Assembly: GCF_905372115.1 (NCBI RefSeq)
Contig: NZ_CAJPNR010000001.1
Coordinates: 124,001-188,000, forward strand
Source: an uncultured Streptococcus sp.
Lineage (GTDB): Bacteria; Bacillota; Bacilli; Lactobacillales; Streptococcaceae
Direction of reading: 5' to 3'
DNA length: 64,000 nt
The translations under genes were made by a program, and so were the position numbers. The notes beneath the pieces were generated by a model that worked only from the letters and a program-made list of their open reading frames with translations, was not told the DNA's origin and ran no database searches. Shown piece by piece: positions 1 to 8,611 of this stretch. Each line of letters starts with the position of its first letter. Position 1 is the first letter of the stretch.

Positions 1-995
1 ATGACAGCAATGATATTGTTGTTTTCACAGATATTGTGCCTGATCCGCCAATCGAAACGGTTGTGGCTGGTATCAAGAGTGCAGGAGACAAGCCAATCAG
101 CATTGTGCTTTCTATTGGCGGAGGCTCTGCCATTGATGCCTCCAAGGCTATGTATTATTTTGCCAAGAAGCAGGGTGCTTTCTCAGAGGCCATTCTCATC
201 GCCATTCCGACGACAAGCGGAACTGGATCTGAAGTAACGTCCTTTTCTGTCATCACGGATGCAGAGAGAGGTACCAAATATCCTTTAGTGACCAAAGAAA
301 TCCTTCCGGATGTTGCGATCTTAGATGCGGATTTGGTTCTGTCACTTCCTGGTAACATCACGGCTGACACTGGAATGGATGTACTGACCCATGCCATTGA
401 AGCTTATGTCTCGACCAAGGCTACGGACTTCTCTGATGCCTTGGCTGAAAAGGCAATCAAGCTGGTCTTTGAATACCTGCCTAAAGCCTACAAAAATGGT
501 CAGGATGTAGAAGCGCGTGAAAAGATGCATGCAGCATCCACTCTGGCTGGTATGGCCTTTAACACAGCTTCCTTGGGTATCAATCACAGTCTGGCACATG
601 CGGCAGGTGCTAAGTTCCATGTACCTCATGGTCGTTTAAACAGTATTTTAATGCCCCATGTCATTCAATATAATGCTGGTATCGAATTCAACAATCGGAA
701 CCGGCAGGCGACAGACAAGACTGTAGCAAGCCGCTATCAGGATATTGCCAAACTACTGGGATGCAGTGCTTCAAGCCCTGTGTCAGGAGTAAGACAGCTG
801 GTTGAAGCCATCAAGAAACTGCAAAGAAAGCTGGAGATGCCAACTTCTCTCAGAGAATATGGTGTGAAAGCAGATGCTTTTGCTCAGTACAAGGTAGAAA
901 TTTCAGAAGCTGCTCTGCATGATGGCTGTACTCCGACTAACCCTCGTGTCCCTACGGCAGAAGAGCTGCTTAAAGTATTAGAGAAAGCGTTTTAA
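1..995 (+). CDS. Iron-containing alcohol dehydrogenase (PduQ/EutG-like), 5' end missing
   Basis: Group III Fe-dependent alcohol dehydrogenase, expected to reduce acetaldehyde (or propionaldehyde) to the alcohol and recycle NADH in the microcompartment. The reading frame is open from base 3 onward, so the true start lies outside the window; a GTG at 36 is internal and should not be taken as the start. About 330 residues are visible against a usual 370-380. Seen: the nucleotide-binding GGGSAIDASKAM, the metal-ligand stretch DTGMDVLTHAIEAY, and GINHSLAHAAGAKFHVPHG with its histidines. It ends 96 bases before eutS, and a promoter lies in that gap, so it may be the last gene of an upstream pdu-type unit or a read-through partner. 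EutG and PduQ cannot be separated from sequence alone. Confidence 0.9.
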   Translation, partial: DSNDIVVFTDIVPDPPIETVVAGIKSAGDKPISIVLSIGGGSAIDASKAMYYFAKKQGAFSEAILIAIPTTSGTGSEVTSFSVITDAERGTKYPLVTKEILPDVAILDADLVLSLPGNITADTGMDVLTHAIEAYVSTKATDFSDALAEKAIKLVFEYLPKAYKNGQDVEAREKMHAASTLAGMAFNTASLGINHSLAHAAGAKFHVPHGRLNSILMPHVIQYNAGIEFNNRNRQATDKTVASRYQDIAKLLGCSASSPVSGVRQLVEAIKKLQRKLEMPTSLREYGVKADAFAQYKVEISEAALHDGCTPTNPRVPTAEELLKVLEKAF

Positions 996-1004
996 TCCTC
1001 TGAA

Positions 1005-1033
1005 TTGCTGTTATGCCAAAATTATTGTATAAT
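1005..1033 (+). promoter_or_regulatory. Sigma-A promoter upstream of eutS
   Basis: TTGCTG (1005-1010) and a perfect TATAAT (1028-1033) are 17 bases apart in the gap between the alcohol dehydrogenase and eutS. This would start transcription about 50 bases before the eutS start. It implies that eutS-V-W can be transcribed separately from the upstream genes. No ANTAR-type hexaloop hairpins were seen in this short leader. Confidence 0.65.
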
Positions 1034-1091
1034 GATTAAGAGCATGCAGTACACTTCTGAAGGTTTAAAATCATGAAGAAGGTTTACTAAA

Positions 1092-1436
1092 TTGGAAGAA
1101 AAACAAAGAATGATACAGGAATACGTTCCTGGGAAACAAGTGACCTTGGCGCACCTTATCGCAAATCCTGATGAAGTCATTTTTGAAAAATTGGGATTGC
1201 AGGCAGAAATCAAGGATGCGATTGGAATCTTGACGATCACTCCGAGTGAAGCGGCTATCATTGCGGTTGATATTGCGACCAAGGCTGCGGATGTTCAAGT
1301 TGGTTTTGTGGATCGTTTCAGCGGCTCTGTCGTGATGACAGGTGACGTTTCTTCTGTTGAGGCAGCTCTCATTGCCGTTTTACAAGGTCTGGAAGAGATT
1401 TTGGGCTTCTCCAGCACTGTCGTAACGCGGACATAA
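1092..1436 (+). CDS. eutS: EutS, BMC-domain shell protein
   Basis: Microcompartment shell hexamer subunit of the circularly permuted BMC type (EutS/PduU), 114 aa, the usual length. It starts at TTG 1092 and gives [20 protein letters not shown] after the first residue, the family's typical N-terminus. A GAAGG-type ribosome-binding site (about 1077-1082) is 9 bases upstream. Later residues such as [21 protein letters not shown] fit the BMC fold. It is the first gene after the visible promoter and precedes the regulators eutV/eutW by 24 bases. The family EutS forms bent hexamers thought to shape shell edges; this is inferred from homology. Confidence 0.93.
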   Translation: MEEKQRMIQEYVPGKQVTLAHLIANPDEVIFEKLGLQAEIKDAIGILTITPSEAAIIAVDIATKAADVQVGFVDRFSGSVVMTGDVSSVEAALIAVLQGLEEILGFSSTVVTRT

Positions 1437-1460
1437 AAAATCAAACTGTCGAGGGGAAGT

Positions 1461-2036
1461 ATGAAAGGCAGAATACTAATTGTTGATGATGATCCAATTG
1501 TAAGATTAGATATCCGAAATATATTAGAGGCAGCTGATTATGAAGTGGTGGCTGAGGCATCCGATGGCTTTGAGGCTATTGATTTGTGTCAGAAATATCG
1601 TTGTGACTTGGTCATGATGGACATCAAGCTTCCGCTTCTGGATGGCCTGACAGCGGGTAAGAAAATACTCGAAGACGCTTTAGCCTACAGTGTGATTCTA
1701 CTGTCAGCCTACAGCGATGAACACTATGTTCAAAAAGCTAAAACCAATGGGATTAGTGCTTACTTGGTTAAACCTTTGGATGCCAAGTCCTTGATTCCAA
1801 TGGTAGGGGTCTGCATTGAGAAGGGGCGCCAGCTTCAGCAGATGTCCAATGAAATGGTCAAGCTGTCGAAAAAGATAGACGATCGGATTGTGATTGAAAA
1901 GGCCAAAGGCTTGCTAATGGCTCGTGATCATTTATCAGAGCCAGAAGCTTTCAAGCGCATTCGGACAATTAGTATGCAAAAGAGAGTGCCAATGATTGAG
2001 ATTGCTAAATTGCTGGTGCTCCAAGATGATGTGTAA
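1461..2036 (+). CDS. eutV: EutV, ANTAR response regulator (antiterminator)
   Basis: Response regulator of 191 aa. The receiver domain (about residues 1-120) has the acidic triad DDD at 9-11, the phospho-acceptor Asp54 in VMMDIKLPLLDG, and the conserved Lys in YLVKPLD. The C-terminal ANTAR RNA-binding domain (about 124-190) carries IVIEKAKGLLMA. In the Enterococcus and Listeria systems EutV dimerises when phosphorylated by EutW and binds paired hexaloop hairpins to stop terminator formation. A matching RNA target is present in this window at 3482-3519. The RBS GAGGGGAAG lies before ATG 1461. The stop codon overlaps the eutW start by one base, so translation is coupled. Confidence 0.95.
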   Translation: MKGRILIVDDDPIVRLDIRNILEAADYEVVAEASDGFEAIDLCQKYRCDLVMMDIKLPLLDGLTAGKKILEDALAYSVILLSAYSDEHYVQKAKTNGISAYLVKPLDAKSLIPMVGVCIEKGRQLQQMSNEMVKLSKKIDDRIVIEKAKGLLMARDHLSEPEAFKRIRTISMQKRVPMIEIAKLLVLQDDV

Positions 2037-3472
2037 TGATGTATAAAGATAAGATAAAGCAGCTTTGTCAGGAACAGACAAATTTGGATGAGGCTGATAT
2101 CGAGCATCTTGTCCAAGAGGCTGACGAATTATTGAAAAACTCAGCTTATGCTAATGAAGATGTCTTCATTGACGTAAAGAATATCTTTTCGGAACATGCC
2201 ATTGTCATCTTTCACAAAAAACCGGAAAGCAAGCTCAGCTTGTACGAAAACTCGGTCGTAGGTGCTATGGCCTATCTGGAAAATGAGCCAGGTGTTATCC
2301 GGACCTTGGAGACGGGCGCTCCTTCGATAGGGCTTTCGGCCAGATCGCAGGAGGGCTTAGCCATCCACCAGACGGTCTTTCCAATAGTGAGAGAAGAGCG
2401 CGTCATCGGAACGCTGATTATCGAAAGAAATGCTCCTCAGACTTTACCGGACCACTTTTCTTTAGATAAAGAGAACGACAGTTTTGAGTTACGGAGCACT
2501 CCTGAGATTTCAGCTCAAGAGCAGTTTGTTTTATTTGATCATATTGACGAAGCTTGTCTGGTCTTTGACCAGCAGGGTTATCTCAAGTATTTCAATCAAG
2601 CAGCTGCCGACTCTTATCGTCATAAGCTGGGCTATATGGACTCGATTGAGGGAATGCACTACAGCAATTTAGTCTTAGACAGTCTGACTTTTGAAGAAAT
2701 CCAGCAACTGGGACCGCAAGCCCCTCAAGAAAAACCTCACCAAGTTGAGGTACATTATGGCACTTATTGCTTTTTGGTCAAGCGCTACCTGCTGGCTGAG
2801 AGTGAAAATGTGGTCATGATCTGTAAGGATATTACAGACATCAAGGAAAAGGAAGCGCAGCTCTTAACCCATACAACTACCATTCGTGAAATGAACCATC
2901 GGGTAAAGAATAACTTGCAAACCGTTGTTTCCTTGCTGCGACTGCAGGCTCAGCAAAGTCCAGGAACAGACACCAAAAAAGCTCTTAATGACAGTATGAA
3001 TCGTGTGCTCTCCATAGCGGCGACTCACGAGCTCCTGTCTTCTCAGCAGGATGACAGCATTCAGATTGAGCATCTGCTGAAGAAAGTTATCGAAAATGTT
3101 CAGCGCTGTTTTTCTGGGCATAGGGAAATAACCCTGACCTACAGTCTGGAACCGGAACTCTGTCTCGACAGCAGCCGGGCCACTTCACTGGCGCTAATCG
3201 TCAATGAATTACTGCAGAACAGCTATGAACATGCTTTTAAGGACAAAAAAAATCCAGAAAAACCGCAAATCCGTTTGCAGGTTGGACTTAAAAATGATAT
3301 AATAACTTTAAAAGTACTGGATAATGGTAGCGGTTACAATCAAGAGCATTCCTTTGAGAATCATCTGGGTCTACTCTTGGTGGAGCGCTTTGTCCAAGGA
3401 AAATTGTTTGGAACCTTGTCTATCCACTCAGACCATGAGGGGACGACAACGACCATTCGTTTTAAAAAATAA
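2036..3472 (+). CDS. eutW: EutW, sensor histidine kinase
   Basis: Cytoplasmic sensor kinase of 478 aa with no membrane segment. The N-terminal about 140 residues fit a GAF-like sensory region, and about 165-270 a PAS-like region (FDHIDEACLVFDQQGYLKYF). A HisKA_2-type phosphorylation site follows at His288 in REMNHRVKNNLQTV, then the ATPase domain with N-box NELLQNSYEHAF and G-box DNGSGYN. In related systems EutW autophosphorylates in response to ethanolamine and phosphorylates EutV. The start ATG at 2036 overlaps the eutV stop (TAATG). The 3' neighbour eutA is separated by a 112-base regulated leader, so eutW itself lies upstream of the antiterminator it controls. Confidence 0.94.
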   Translation: MMYKDKIKQLCQEQTNLDEADIEHLVQEADELLKNSAYANEDVFIDVKNIFSEHAIVIFHKKPESKLSLYENSVVGAMAYLENEPGVIRTLETGAPSIGLSARSQEGLAIHQTVFPIVREERVIGTLIIERNAPQTLPDHFSLDKENDSFELRSTPEISAQEQFVLFDHIDEACLVFDQQGYLKYFNQAAADSYRHKLGYMDSIEGMHYSNLVLDSLTFEEIQQLGPQAPQEKPHQVEVHYGTYCFLVKRYLLAESENVVMICKDITDIKEKEAQLLTHTTTIREMNHRVKNNLQTVVSLLRLQAQQSPGTDTKKALNDSMNRVLSIAATHELLSSQQDDSIQIEHLLKKVIENVQRCFSGHREITLTYSLEPELCLDSSRATSLALIVNELLQNSYEHAFKDKKNPEKPQIRLQVGLKNDIITLKVLDNGSGYNQEHSFENHLGLLLVERFVQGKLFGTLSIHSDHEGTTTTIRFKK

Positions 3473-3481
3473 ATACTACCA

Positions 3482-3519
3482 GACTAACAATGATGTCAGT
3501 CGAAAAAGCAATGACGCTT
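3482..3519 (+). promoter_or_regulatory. Dual-hairpin ANTAR (EutV) antiterminator target
   Basis: Two small hairpins lie 4 bases apart. P1 at 3482-3501 pairs GACT/AGTC plus AC/GT around the hexaloop AATGAT. P2 at 3506-3519 pairs AAGC/GCTT around the hexaloop AATGAC. Both loops have A at position 1 and G at position 4, the signature of EutV/ANTAR target RNAs. The 3' half of P2 (3513-3519) is also the first part of the terminator stem that starts at 3513. P2 and terminator are therefore mutually exclusive, as in the known antitermination mechanism. Confidence 0.85.
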
Positions 3520-3571
3520 GAAGAATGTAAATGAACTCTGTTTGTTTGCATTGCTTTGAGCGTCTTTTTTT
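3513..3571 (+). terminator. EutV-controlled intrinsic terminator before eutA
   Basis: A 20-base 5' arm (3513-3532) pairs with 3544-3564, with G-U pairs and one bulged base, followed by seven Ts (3565-3571). The eutA ribosome-binding site GGAGG (3572-3576) follows at once. Termination here would silence eutA and the catalytic and shell genes downstream unless EutV binds the overlapping P2 hairpin. Confidence 0.88.
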
Positions 3572-3584
3572 GGAGGTTTTTAGT

Positions 3585-5018
3585 ATGTCAGATAAAATTT
3601 TGAGTGTGGGGCTCGATATCGGGACAGCCACTACACAGCTGATCTTATCAGAGCTTACCATCGAGAATATTGCTTCTGTGTTTACTATTCCTCGTGTCTA
3701 TATTACAGATAAAAAAGTTCTTTATAAAAGTGAAATTATCTTCACGCCAATTTCGGATCAACTTTTGATCGAGGTGGATAAGATCAAAAACTTTGTCCTG
3801 AATGAGTATGCGAAGGCAGGCATTCAGAAAAAAGATATTCAGATGGGGGCAGTCATCATTACTGGTGAGACAGCTCGAAAGGAAAATGCCAGTCAGGTGC
3901 TGCAAGCCCTGAGTGGCTATGCTGGTGACTTTGTCGTTGCGACGGCCGGCCCAGACCTTGAGAGTATCATCGCTGGTAAAGGGGCCTGCAGTCATCAGTA
4001 TTCCCAAGAGCATCATACATCAGTCGTCAATATTGATATTGGTGGGGGGACTTCCAATCTGGCAGTTTTCCGAGAAGGAGATGTGATTGATACAGGGTGT
4101 TTTGATATCGGAGGTCGGCTAATAAAGATGGATCCGCAGACCCAGCGGATTAGCTATATTGCTCCAAAACTGCAGACTATCATTGCAGAGCAGGGGCTTC
4201 AGCTGGCAGTTGGTGAAACAGTCCATCGGGCTGATTTGGATCGGCTGATTCAAGAAATGGTCTCCGTATTAGAACAGTCTGTAGGAATTGACAATCACAG
4301 TCCTTACTATGAGCTCCTACAGACCAACCACGGTCTCAAGTTGAACTATGATCTCCACTGCGTATCTTTCTCTGGTGGTGTAGCTGATGGAATATACTTG
4401 GAAACGACCTCGGCGGATGATTTCCGCTATGGGGATATCGGTATCCTGCTAGGCAGGGCACTGAGCAAATCCAAGATTTTTGATCAAAAGAAAGTCATCC
4501 AGTCAGCTGAGACCATCCGGGCAACCGTTGTTGGAGCGGGCAGCCATACGACCGATGTCAGCGGCAGTACCATTACCTACATCTCCGATATCCTTCCTAT
4601 TAAGAACATTCCAGTTCTCAAACTGGCTGCTTCTGATGAGCATGAGGACAAGGAGGGACTGCAGCAGATTATCAGGGACAAGGTAGCCTGGTTCACACTG
4701 GAAAATGAAGTCCAGCAGGTGGCTTTGGCAATCAATGGAGAAAAAAGCCCAAGCTTCGCCCGAGTTTTGGAATACGCAGAGGCTATTGTCAGTGGAATGA
4801 GCGAAAGCATTGAAAAGAAAATTCCGTTGCTAGTGGTGGTCAGAGAAGATATGGCTAAGGTTTTAGGTCAATGTCTCTTTGCTCAGTTGCCTAAGGATTA
4901 TCCATTTGTCTGCATTGACTCAGTGGATGTCCAGAATGGTGACTATATCGATATTGGTAATCCAGTCATTGAAGGCTCGGTCTTACCGATTGTCGTGAAA
5001 ACATTGGTGTTTAATTAA
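3585..5018 (+). CDS. eutA: EutA, ethanolamine ammonia-lyase reactivating factor
   Basis: ASKHA-fold ATPase chaperone of 477 aa that exchanges damaged cobalamin bound to EutBC for fresh adenosylcobalamin. An N-terminal phosphate-1 type motif VGLDIGTATTQ and a central VVNIDIGGGTSNLAVF are visible. The start is set at ATG 3585 (MSDKILSVGLD), with GGAGG 8 bases upstream. An in-frame ATG at 3531 lies inside the terminator hairpin and has no RBS. The gene is the first one behind the regulated terminator. eutB follows after 31 bases with a strong RBS (AAAGGAGG), which fits one transcript. Confidence 0.94.
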   Translation: MSDKILSVGLDIGTATTQLILSELTIENIASVFTIPRVYITDKKVLYKSEIIFTPISDQLLIEVDKIKNFVLNEYAKAGIQKKDIQMGAVIITGETARKENASQVLQALSGYAGDFVVATAGPDLESIIAGKGACSHQYSQEHHTSVVNIDIGGGTSNLAVFREGDVIDTGCFDIGGRLIKMDPQTQRISYIAPKLQTIIAEQGLQLAVGETVHRADLDRLIQEMVSVLEQSVGIDNHSPYYELLQTNHGLKLNYDLHCVSFSGGVADGIYLETTSADDFRYGDIGILLGRALSKSKIFDQKKVIQSAETIRATVVGAGSHTTDVSGSTITYISDILPIKNIPVLKLAASDEHEDKEGLQQIIRDKVAWFTLENEVQQVALAINGEKSPSFARVLEYAEAIVSGMSESIEKKIPLLVVVREDMAKVLGQCLFAQLPKDYPFVCIDSVDVQNGDYIDIGNPVIEGSVLPIVVKTLVFN

Positions 5019-5049
5019 ACTTTTATTTACACAAAGGAGGAAGTAATCC

Positions 5050-6420
5050 ATGATTTTGAAAACAAAATTGTTTGGTCGGCTTTACGAATTTAAATCCGTA
5101 AAAGAAGTGCTGGCCAAATCCAATGAGTACAAATCCGGGGATCAGCTAGCCGGAGTAGCAGCAGAATCTGCCGAAGAGCGTGTCGCTGCTAAGGTTGTAC
5201 TAGCTCAGCTGAAACTGTCTGATTTGTTCAATAATCCAGTAGTGCCTTATGAAGAAGATGAAGTAACACGGATTATCATTGACGACGTCAATCTTCGTAC
5301 TTACGAAAAGATTAAGAACTGGACAGTAGAAGAGCTGCGTGAATGGATCTTGGATAACAAGACTAAGAACGTGGACATTCAGTGGCTGTCTCGTGGGTTG
5401 ACTTCTGAAATGGTAGCAGCGGTTGCTAAGTTGATGACCAACTTGGACTTGATTGTAGCTGCCAATAAGATTGTCATTACCAAACATGCCAATACAACGA
5501 TTGGTATGCCGGGAACATTCTCTTCTCGTCTTCAACCAAACCATACCACAGACGATCCAGACGGGATTATGGCTTCTACTATGGAAGGTTTTGCCTATGG
5601 ATGTGGGGATGCTCTCTTAGGATTGAACCCAGTAGACGACTCAGTAGAAAGCGTCAAGCGGGTCTTACATAAGTTTAACGACTTTATCGAAGAGTACAAG
5701 ATTCCAACTCAGCACTGTGTGCTAGCTCACGTTACTACTCAGATTGAAGCCATGAATCAAGGTGCTCCGACAGGATTGGTCTTCCAGTCTATCGCTGGAT
5801 CTGAAAAAGGAAATGAAGCTTTTGGTTTTGATGCTAAAATCATTCAAGAAGCTTGGGATACAGCTCTGAAAGTGGGAACAGCTGCTGGACCGAATGTCAT
5901 GTACTTTGAAACAGGTCAAGGTTCTGAACTTTCATCTGACGCTCACCATGGAGCAGACCAAGTGACTATGGAAGCTCGTTGTTATGGTTTCGCTAAACGC
6001 TTCGATCCATTCTTGGTAAATACCGTTGTTGGATTTATCGGACCTGAATATCTCTATGATTCTAAGCAAGTTATCCGTGCTGGTTTGGAAGACCATTTCA
6101 TGGGCAAACTGACTGGTATCTCAATGGGTTGTGATATCTGTTACACTAACCACATGAAGGCTGACCAAAACGACGCTGAAAATCTCTTGGTTCTTCTCGG
6201 AGCAGCTAATGTTAACTACATCATGGCGATTCCTCATGGTGACGATATCATGCTTAACTATCAAACAACTGGTTACCATGAAACAGCAACCATGCGTTCA
6301 CTTCTCAATAAACGTCCAATCAAGGAATTTGAAGAGTGGATGGAAAAGATGGGCTTGATGGAAGATGGCCACCTGACAGAAATCGGCGGAGACGGCTCCA
6401 TCTTTATGAGACAAAATTAG
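5050..6420 (+). CDS. eutB: EutB, ethanolamine ammonia-lyase large subunit
   Basis: Catalytic large subunit (456 aa, normal length) of the adenosylcobalamin-dependent lyase that converts ethanolamine to acetaldehyde and ammonia. The whole chain is of EutB type, with conserved stretches such as [14 protein letters not shown], the barrel segment [20 protein letters not shown], and the C-terminal [18 protein letters not shown] region. The RBS AAAGGAGG is 8-9 bases before ATG 5050. eutC follows after 16 bases. Complex formation with EutC and loading into the microcompartment are inferred from the family. Confidence 0.97.
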   Translation: MILKTKLFGRLYEFKSVKEVLAKSNEYKSGDQLAGVAAESAEERVAAKVVLAQLKLSDLFNNPVVPYEEDEVTRIIIDDVNLRTYEKIKNWTVEELREWILDNKTKNVDIQWLSRGLTSEMVAAVAKLMTNLDLIVAANKIVITKHANTTIGMPGTFSSRLQPNHTTDDPDGIMASTMEGFAYGCGDALLGLNPVDDSVESVKRVLHKFNDFIEEYKIPTQHCVLAHVTTQIEAMNQGAPTGLVFQSIAGSEKGNEAFGFDAKIIQEAWDTALKVGTAAGPNVMYFETGQGSELSSDAHHGADQVTMEARCYGFAKRFDPFLVNTVVGFIGPEYLYDSKQVIRAGLEDHFMGKLTGISMGCDICYTNHMKADQNDAENLLVLLGAANVNYIMAIPHGDDIMLNYQTTGYHETATMRSLLNKRPIKEFEEWMEKMGLMEDGHLTEIGGDGSIFMRQN

Positions 6421-6436
6421 CAAGGAGGAAATCATT

Positions 6437-7357
6437 GTGGATGAATTGCAATTAAAAGAAATGATTCGCTCATTGTTAAATGAGATGGGCGGCGACTCAG
6501 CTGCTAAAGAAACAGCAGCGACTGACCAGAATAAAGTTGAAAAATCTGCAGTTTCTCTGCAGGAAGAAGTCAAACAAGACACTTCAGTGATAGAAGATGG
6601 CGTCATTCCAGATATAACAGAAGTAGATATCCAGGAACAGTTCTTGATTCCGAATGCCATCAATGAAGAAGCCTACCGGAAGATTAAGAAATTTACTCCG
6701 GCACGTCTGGGCTTATGGCGGGCAGGTGATCGCTACAAGACACAAAGTGTTTTGCGTTTCCGTGCAGACCATGCGGCAGCTCAGGATGCGGTCTTCTCCT
6801 ATGTATCAGATGACTTTGTCAAGGAAATGGGCTTCATTCCTGTACAGACCAAGGCAGCAACTAAGGATGAGTACTTGACACGTCCAGATTTTGGCCGCAT
6901 CTTCCCTGAAGATCAGCAGGCGATTATCAAGGAAAAATGCAAACCTAATGCCAAGGTTCAGATTATCGTTGGTGATGGTCTTAGCTCATCAGCTATCGAG
7001 GCTAATGTCAAAGACTTCCTGCCAGCTCTGAAGCAAGGTCTGAAAATGTTCGGACTGGACTTTGGTGAAGTGCTCTTTATCAAGCATGCTCGGGTTGCGG
7101 CTATGGACCAAATCGCAGAGCTGACTGGTGCAGAAGTTATCTGTATGCTGGTTGGTGAGCGTCCAGGTCTGGTAACAGCTGAGTCCATGAGTGCTTACTT
7201 GGCTTACAAGCCAACAGTTGGCATGCCGGAAGCGAAACGGACCGTTGTTTCCAATATTCATAAAGGCGGAACACCAGCCGTTGAAGCTGGAGCCTATGTA
7301 GCAGAAATCATTAAGAAGATTCTTGATAATAAGAAATCAGGAATTGATTTGAAATAA
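6437..7357 (+). CDS. eutC: EutC, ethanolamine ammonia-lyase small subunit
   Basis: Small subunit of the lyase, 306 aa, carrying the cobalamin-binding fold with EutB (seen: [52 protein letters not shown]). It starts at GTG 6437 with AAGGAGG about 8 bases upstream. The first about 20 residues ([18 protein letters not shown]) form an amphipathic helix. A charged, low-complexity linker of about 45 residues follows before the core enzyme begins. That layout is typical of an encapsulation peptide that directs cargo to the shell. The role of the tail is inference; the enzyme identity is secure. Confidence 0.96.
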   Translation: MDELQLKEMIRSLLNEMGGDSAAKETAATDQNKVEKSAVSLQEEVKQDTSVIEDGVIPDITEVDIQEQFLIPNAINEEAYRKIKKFTPARLGLWRAGDRYKTQSVLRFRADHAAAQDAVFSYVSDDFVKEMGFIPVQTKAATKDEYLTRPDFGRIFPEDQQAIIKEKCKPNAKVQIIVGDGLSSSAIEANVKDFLPALKQGLKMFGLDFGEVLFIKHARVAAMDQIAELTGAEVICMLVGERPGLVTAESMSAYLAYKPTVGMPEAKRTVVSNIHKGGTPAVEAGAYVAEIIKKILDNKKSGIDLK

Positions 7358-7372
7358 TAGGAGGTAGTGGCT

Positions 7373-8026
7373 TTGAAAAATGATCGATTAGGTGCAAGTG
7401 TATTAAGTGCCCTTCTGATTTCGAACGTGGATGCAGGTTTGGCAGCTTCTTTGGAGCTTAAACCACATCACAGAAGCCTGGGAATTATCACTTCTGACTG
7501 TGATGATGTCACTTATGTAGCCTTGGATGAAGCAACCAAGGCAGCAGATGTCGAAGTAGTCTATGCTCGCAGTATGTACGCTGGTGCAGGCAACGCTTCA
7601 ACTAAGCTGGCTGGTGAAGTCATCGGTATCTTGGCTGGTCCAAACCCAGAAGAAGTTCGCAGCGGTCTGGATGTAGCAGTCTATGAAATCGAAAATGGGG
7701 CTAGCTTCTACAGTGCCAATGATGATGACAGCATTCCTTATTTTGCTCATTGTATCTCTCGTGCGGGCTCTTACCTGTCAGAGGGAGCTAATGCAGAAGA
7801 AGGAACAGCAATTGCTTATTTGATTGCTCCACCGGGTGAAGCTATGGTGGCACTGGATGCAGCTTTGAAAGCGGCAGATGTGCAGGTTGGCGCCTTCTAT
7901 GGACCACCGAGCGAAACCAACTTTGCCGGCGGCCTTCTGGTCGGATCACAGTCAGCATGCCGAGCTGCCTGCGACGCATTTGCGAATGCAGTTATCGCAG
8001 TAGCAAATGATCCTAAAAGTTATTGA
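7373..8026 (+). CDS. eutL: EutL, tandem-BMC shell protein
   Basis: Trimeric shell protein of 217 aa with two BMC domains in tandem, the usual EutL length. It is believed to form a gated pore. Seen: KNDRLGASVLSALLISNVDA at the N-terminus and repeated BMC-like segments ([34 protein letters not shown]). The start is placed at TTG 7373, 8 bases after TAGGAGG (7358-7364). An in-frame GTG at 7367 is only two bases from that site, too close. It follows eutC by 15 bases and precedes another BMC gene by 15. Confidence 0.94.
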   Translation: MKNDRLGASVLSALLISNVDAGLAASLELKPHHRSLGIITSDCDDVTYVALDEATKAADVEVVYARSMYAGAGNASTKLAGEVIGILAGPNPEEVRSGLDVAVYEIENGASFYSANDDDSIPYFAHCISRAGSYLSEGANAEEGTAIAYLIAPPGEAMVALDAALKAADVQVGAFYGPPSETNFAGGLLVGSQSACRAACDAFANAVIAVANDPKSY

Positions 8027-8041
8027 TTAGGGGTTGATTAA

Positions 8042-8605
8042 ATGGCAGATAGAGCACTAGGTTTAATTGAAGTAAAAGGTTATCTAGGTGCTGTAGTTGC
8101 GGCAGATGCGGCTTTGAAGGCTGCCAATGTATCATTGCTTAATATTGAAACGGTCAAAGCTGGTTTGAATACAGTTCAATTAATAGGCGATGTTAGTGCA
8201 GTCCGCTCAGCGGTTGATGCGGCAGTTGAGTTGGTACAGGATAAACCTTACTATCTGGCCAGCCATGTAATTTCTAGGTTGGATAACCAGACAGACATTC
8301 TCTTTGCACCAAAGAGAAATAGTAAAACAGCTAAAAAAGAGATTGCTTCTACGGCGGAAACAATCCCTTCAGAAAAAATCGAAGAAAAGCCTCAGCCTGT
8401 AAAGGAAACTAAGGCTAAACCAGCAGAGAAGCTTGAAGGAGAGACAAGGACCTACACCAGAGAAAAACTGGAAAAACTAAAAGTCGTCGAACTACGCAGC
8501 CTTGCCTATCATCAAGAAGGTATCCGTCTCAGCAAGAAAGAAATAAAATTTGCCAACAAGAAACTTCTCGTTGAGACTTTGATGGAAACAATAGGAGAGG
8601 AGTAA
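8042..8605 (+). CDS. BMC shell protein with C-terminal SAP/Rho-N-like extension
   Basis: 187 aa. Residues 1-85 are a canonical BMC hexamer domain (ALGLIEVKGYLGAVVAADAA). It is clearly related to EutM but diverged, and it lacks the HVIPRPH C-terminus (HVISRLDNQTD instead). Residues about 95-140 are a charged Lys/Glu/Pro linker. Residues about 140-187 form a predicted helical domain with LEKLKVVELRSLAYHQEG and a second helix KKLLVETLMETIG. This pattern resembles the Rho N-terminal/SAP-type helix-extended-helix fold. E. coli EutK also joins a BMC domain to a C-terminal helical nucleic-acid-binding-like domain, so this may be a functional counterpart. The extension's function is unknown. It is adjacent to eutE, which follows 6 bases later. 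Confidence 0.85.
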   Translation: MADRALGLIEVKGYLGAVVAADAALKAANVSLLNIETVKAGLNTVQLIGDVSAVRSAVDAAVELVQDKPYYLASHVISRLDNQTDILFAPKRNSKTAKKEIASTAETIPSEKIEEKPQPVKETKAKPAEKLEGETRTYTREKLEKLKVVELRSLAYHQEGIRLSKKEIKFANKKLLVETLMETIGEE

Positions 8606-8611
8606 TTGCGG

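Noticed and set aside
996..1091. Possible cobalamin riboswitch or ANTAR hairpins before eutS
   Set aside because: The leader is too short for a B12 riboswitch and no pair of A1/G4 hexaloop hairpins was found.
3531..3584. Upstream in-frame start for eutA
   Set aside because: It would place the start codon within the regulated terminator hairpin and before the GGAGG site that serves ATG 3585.
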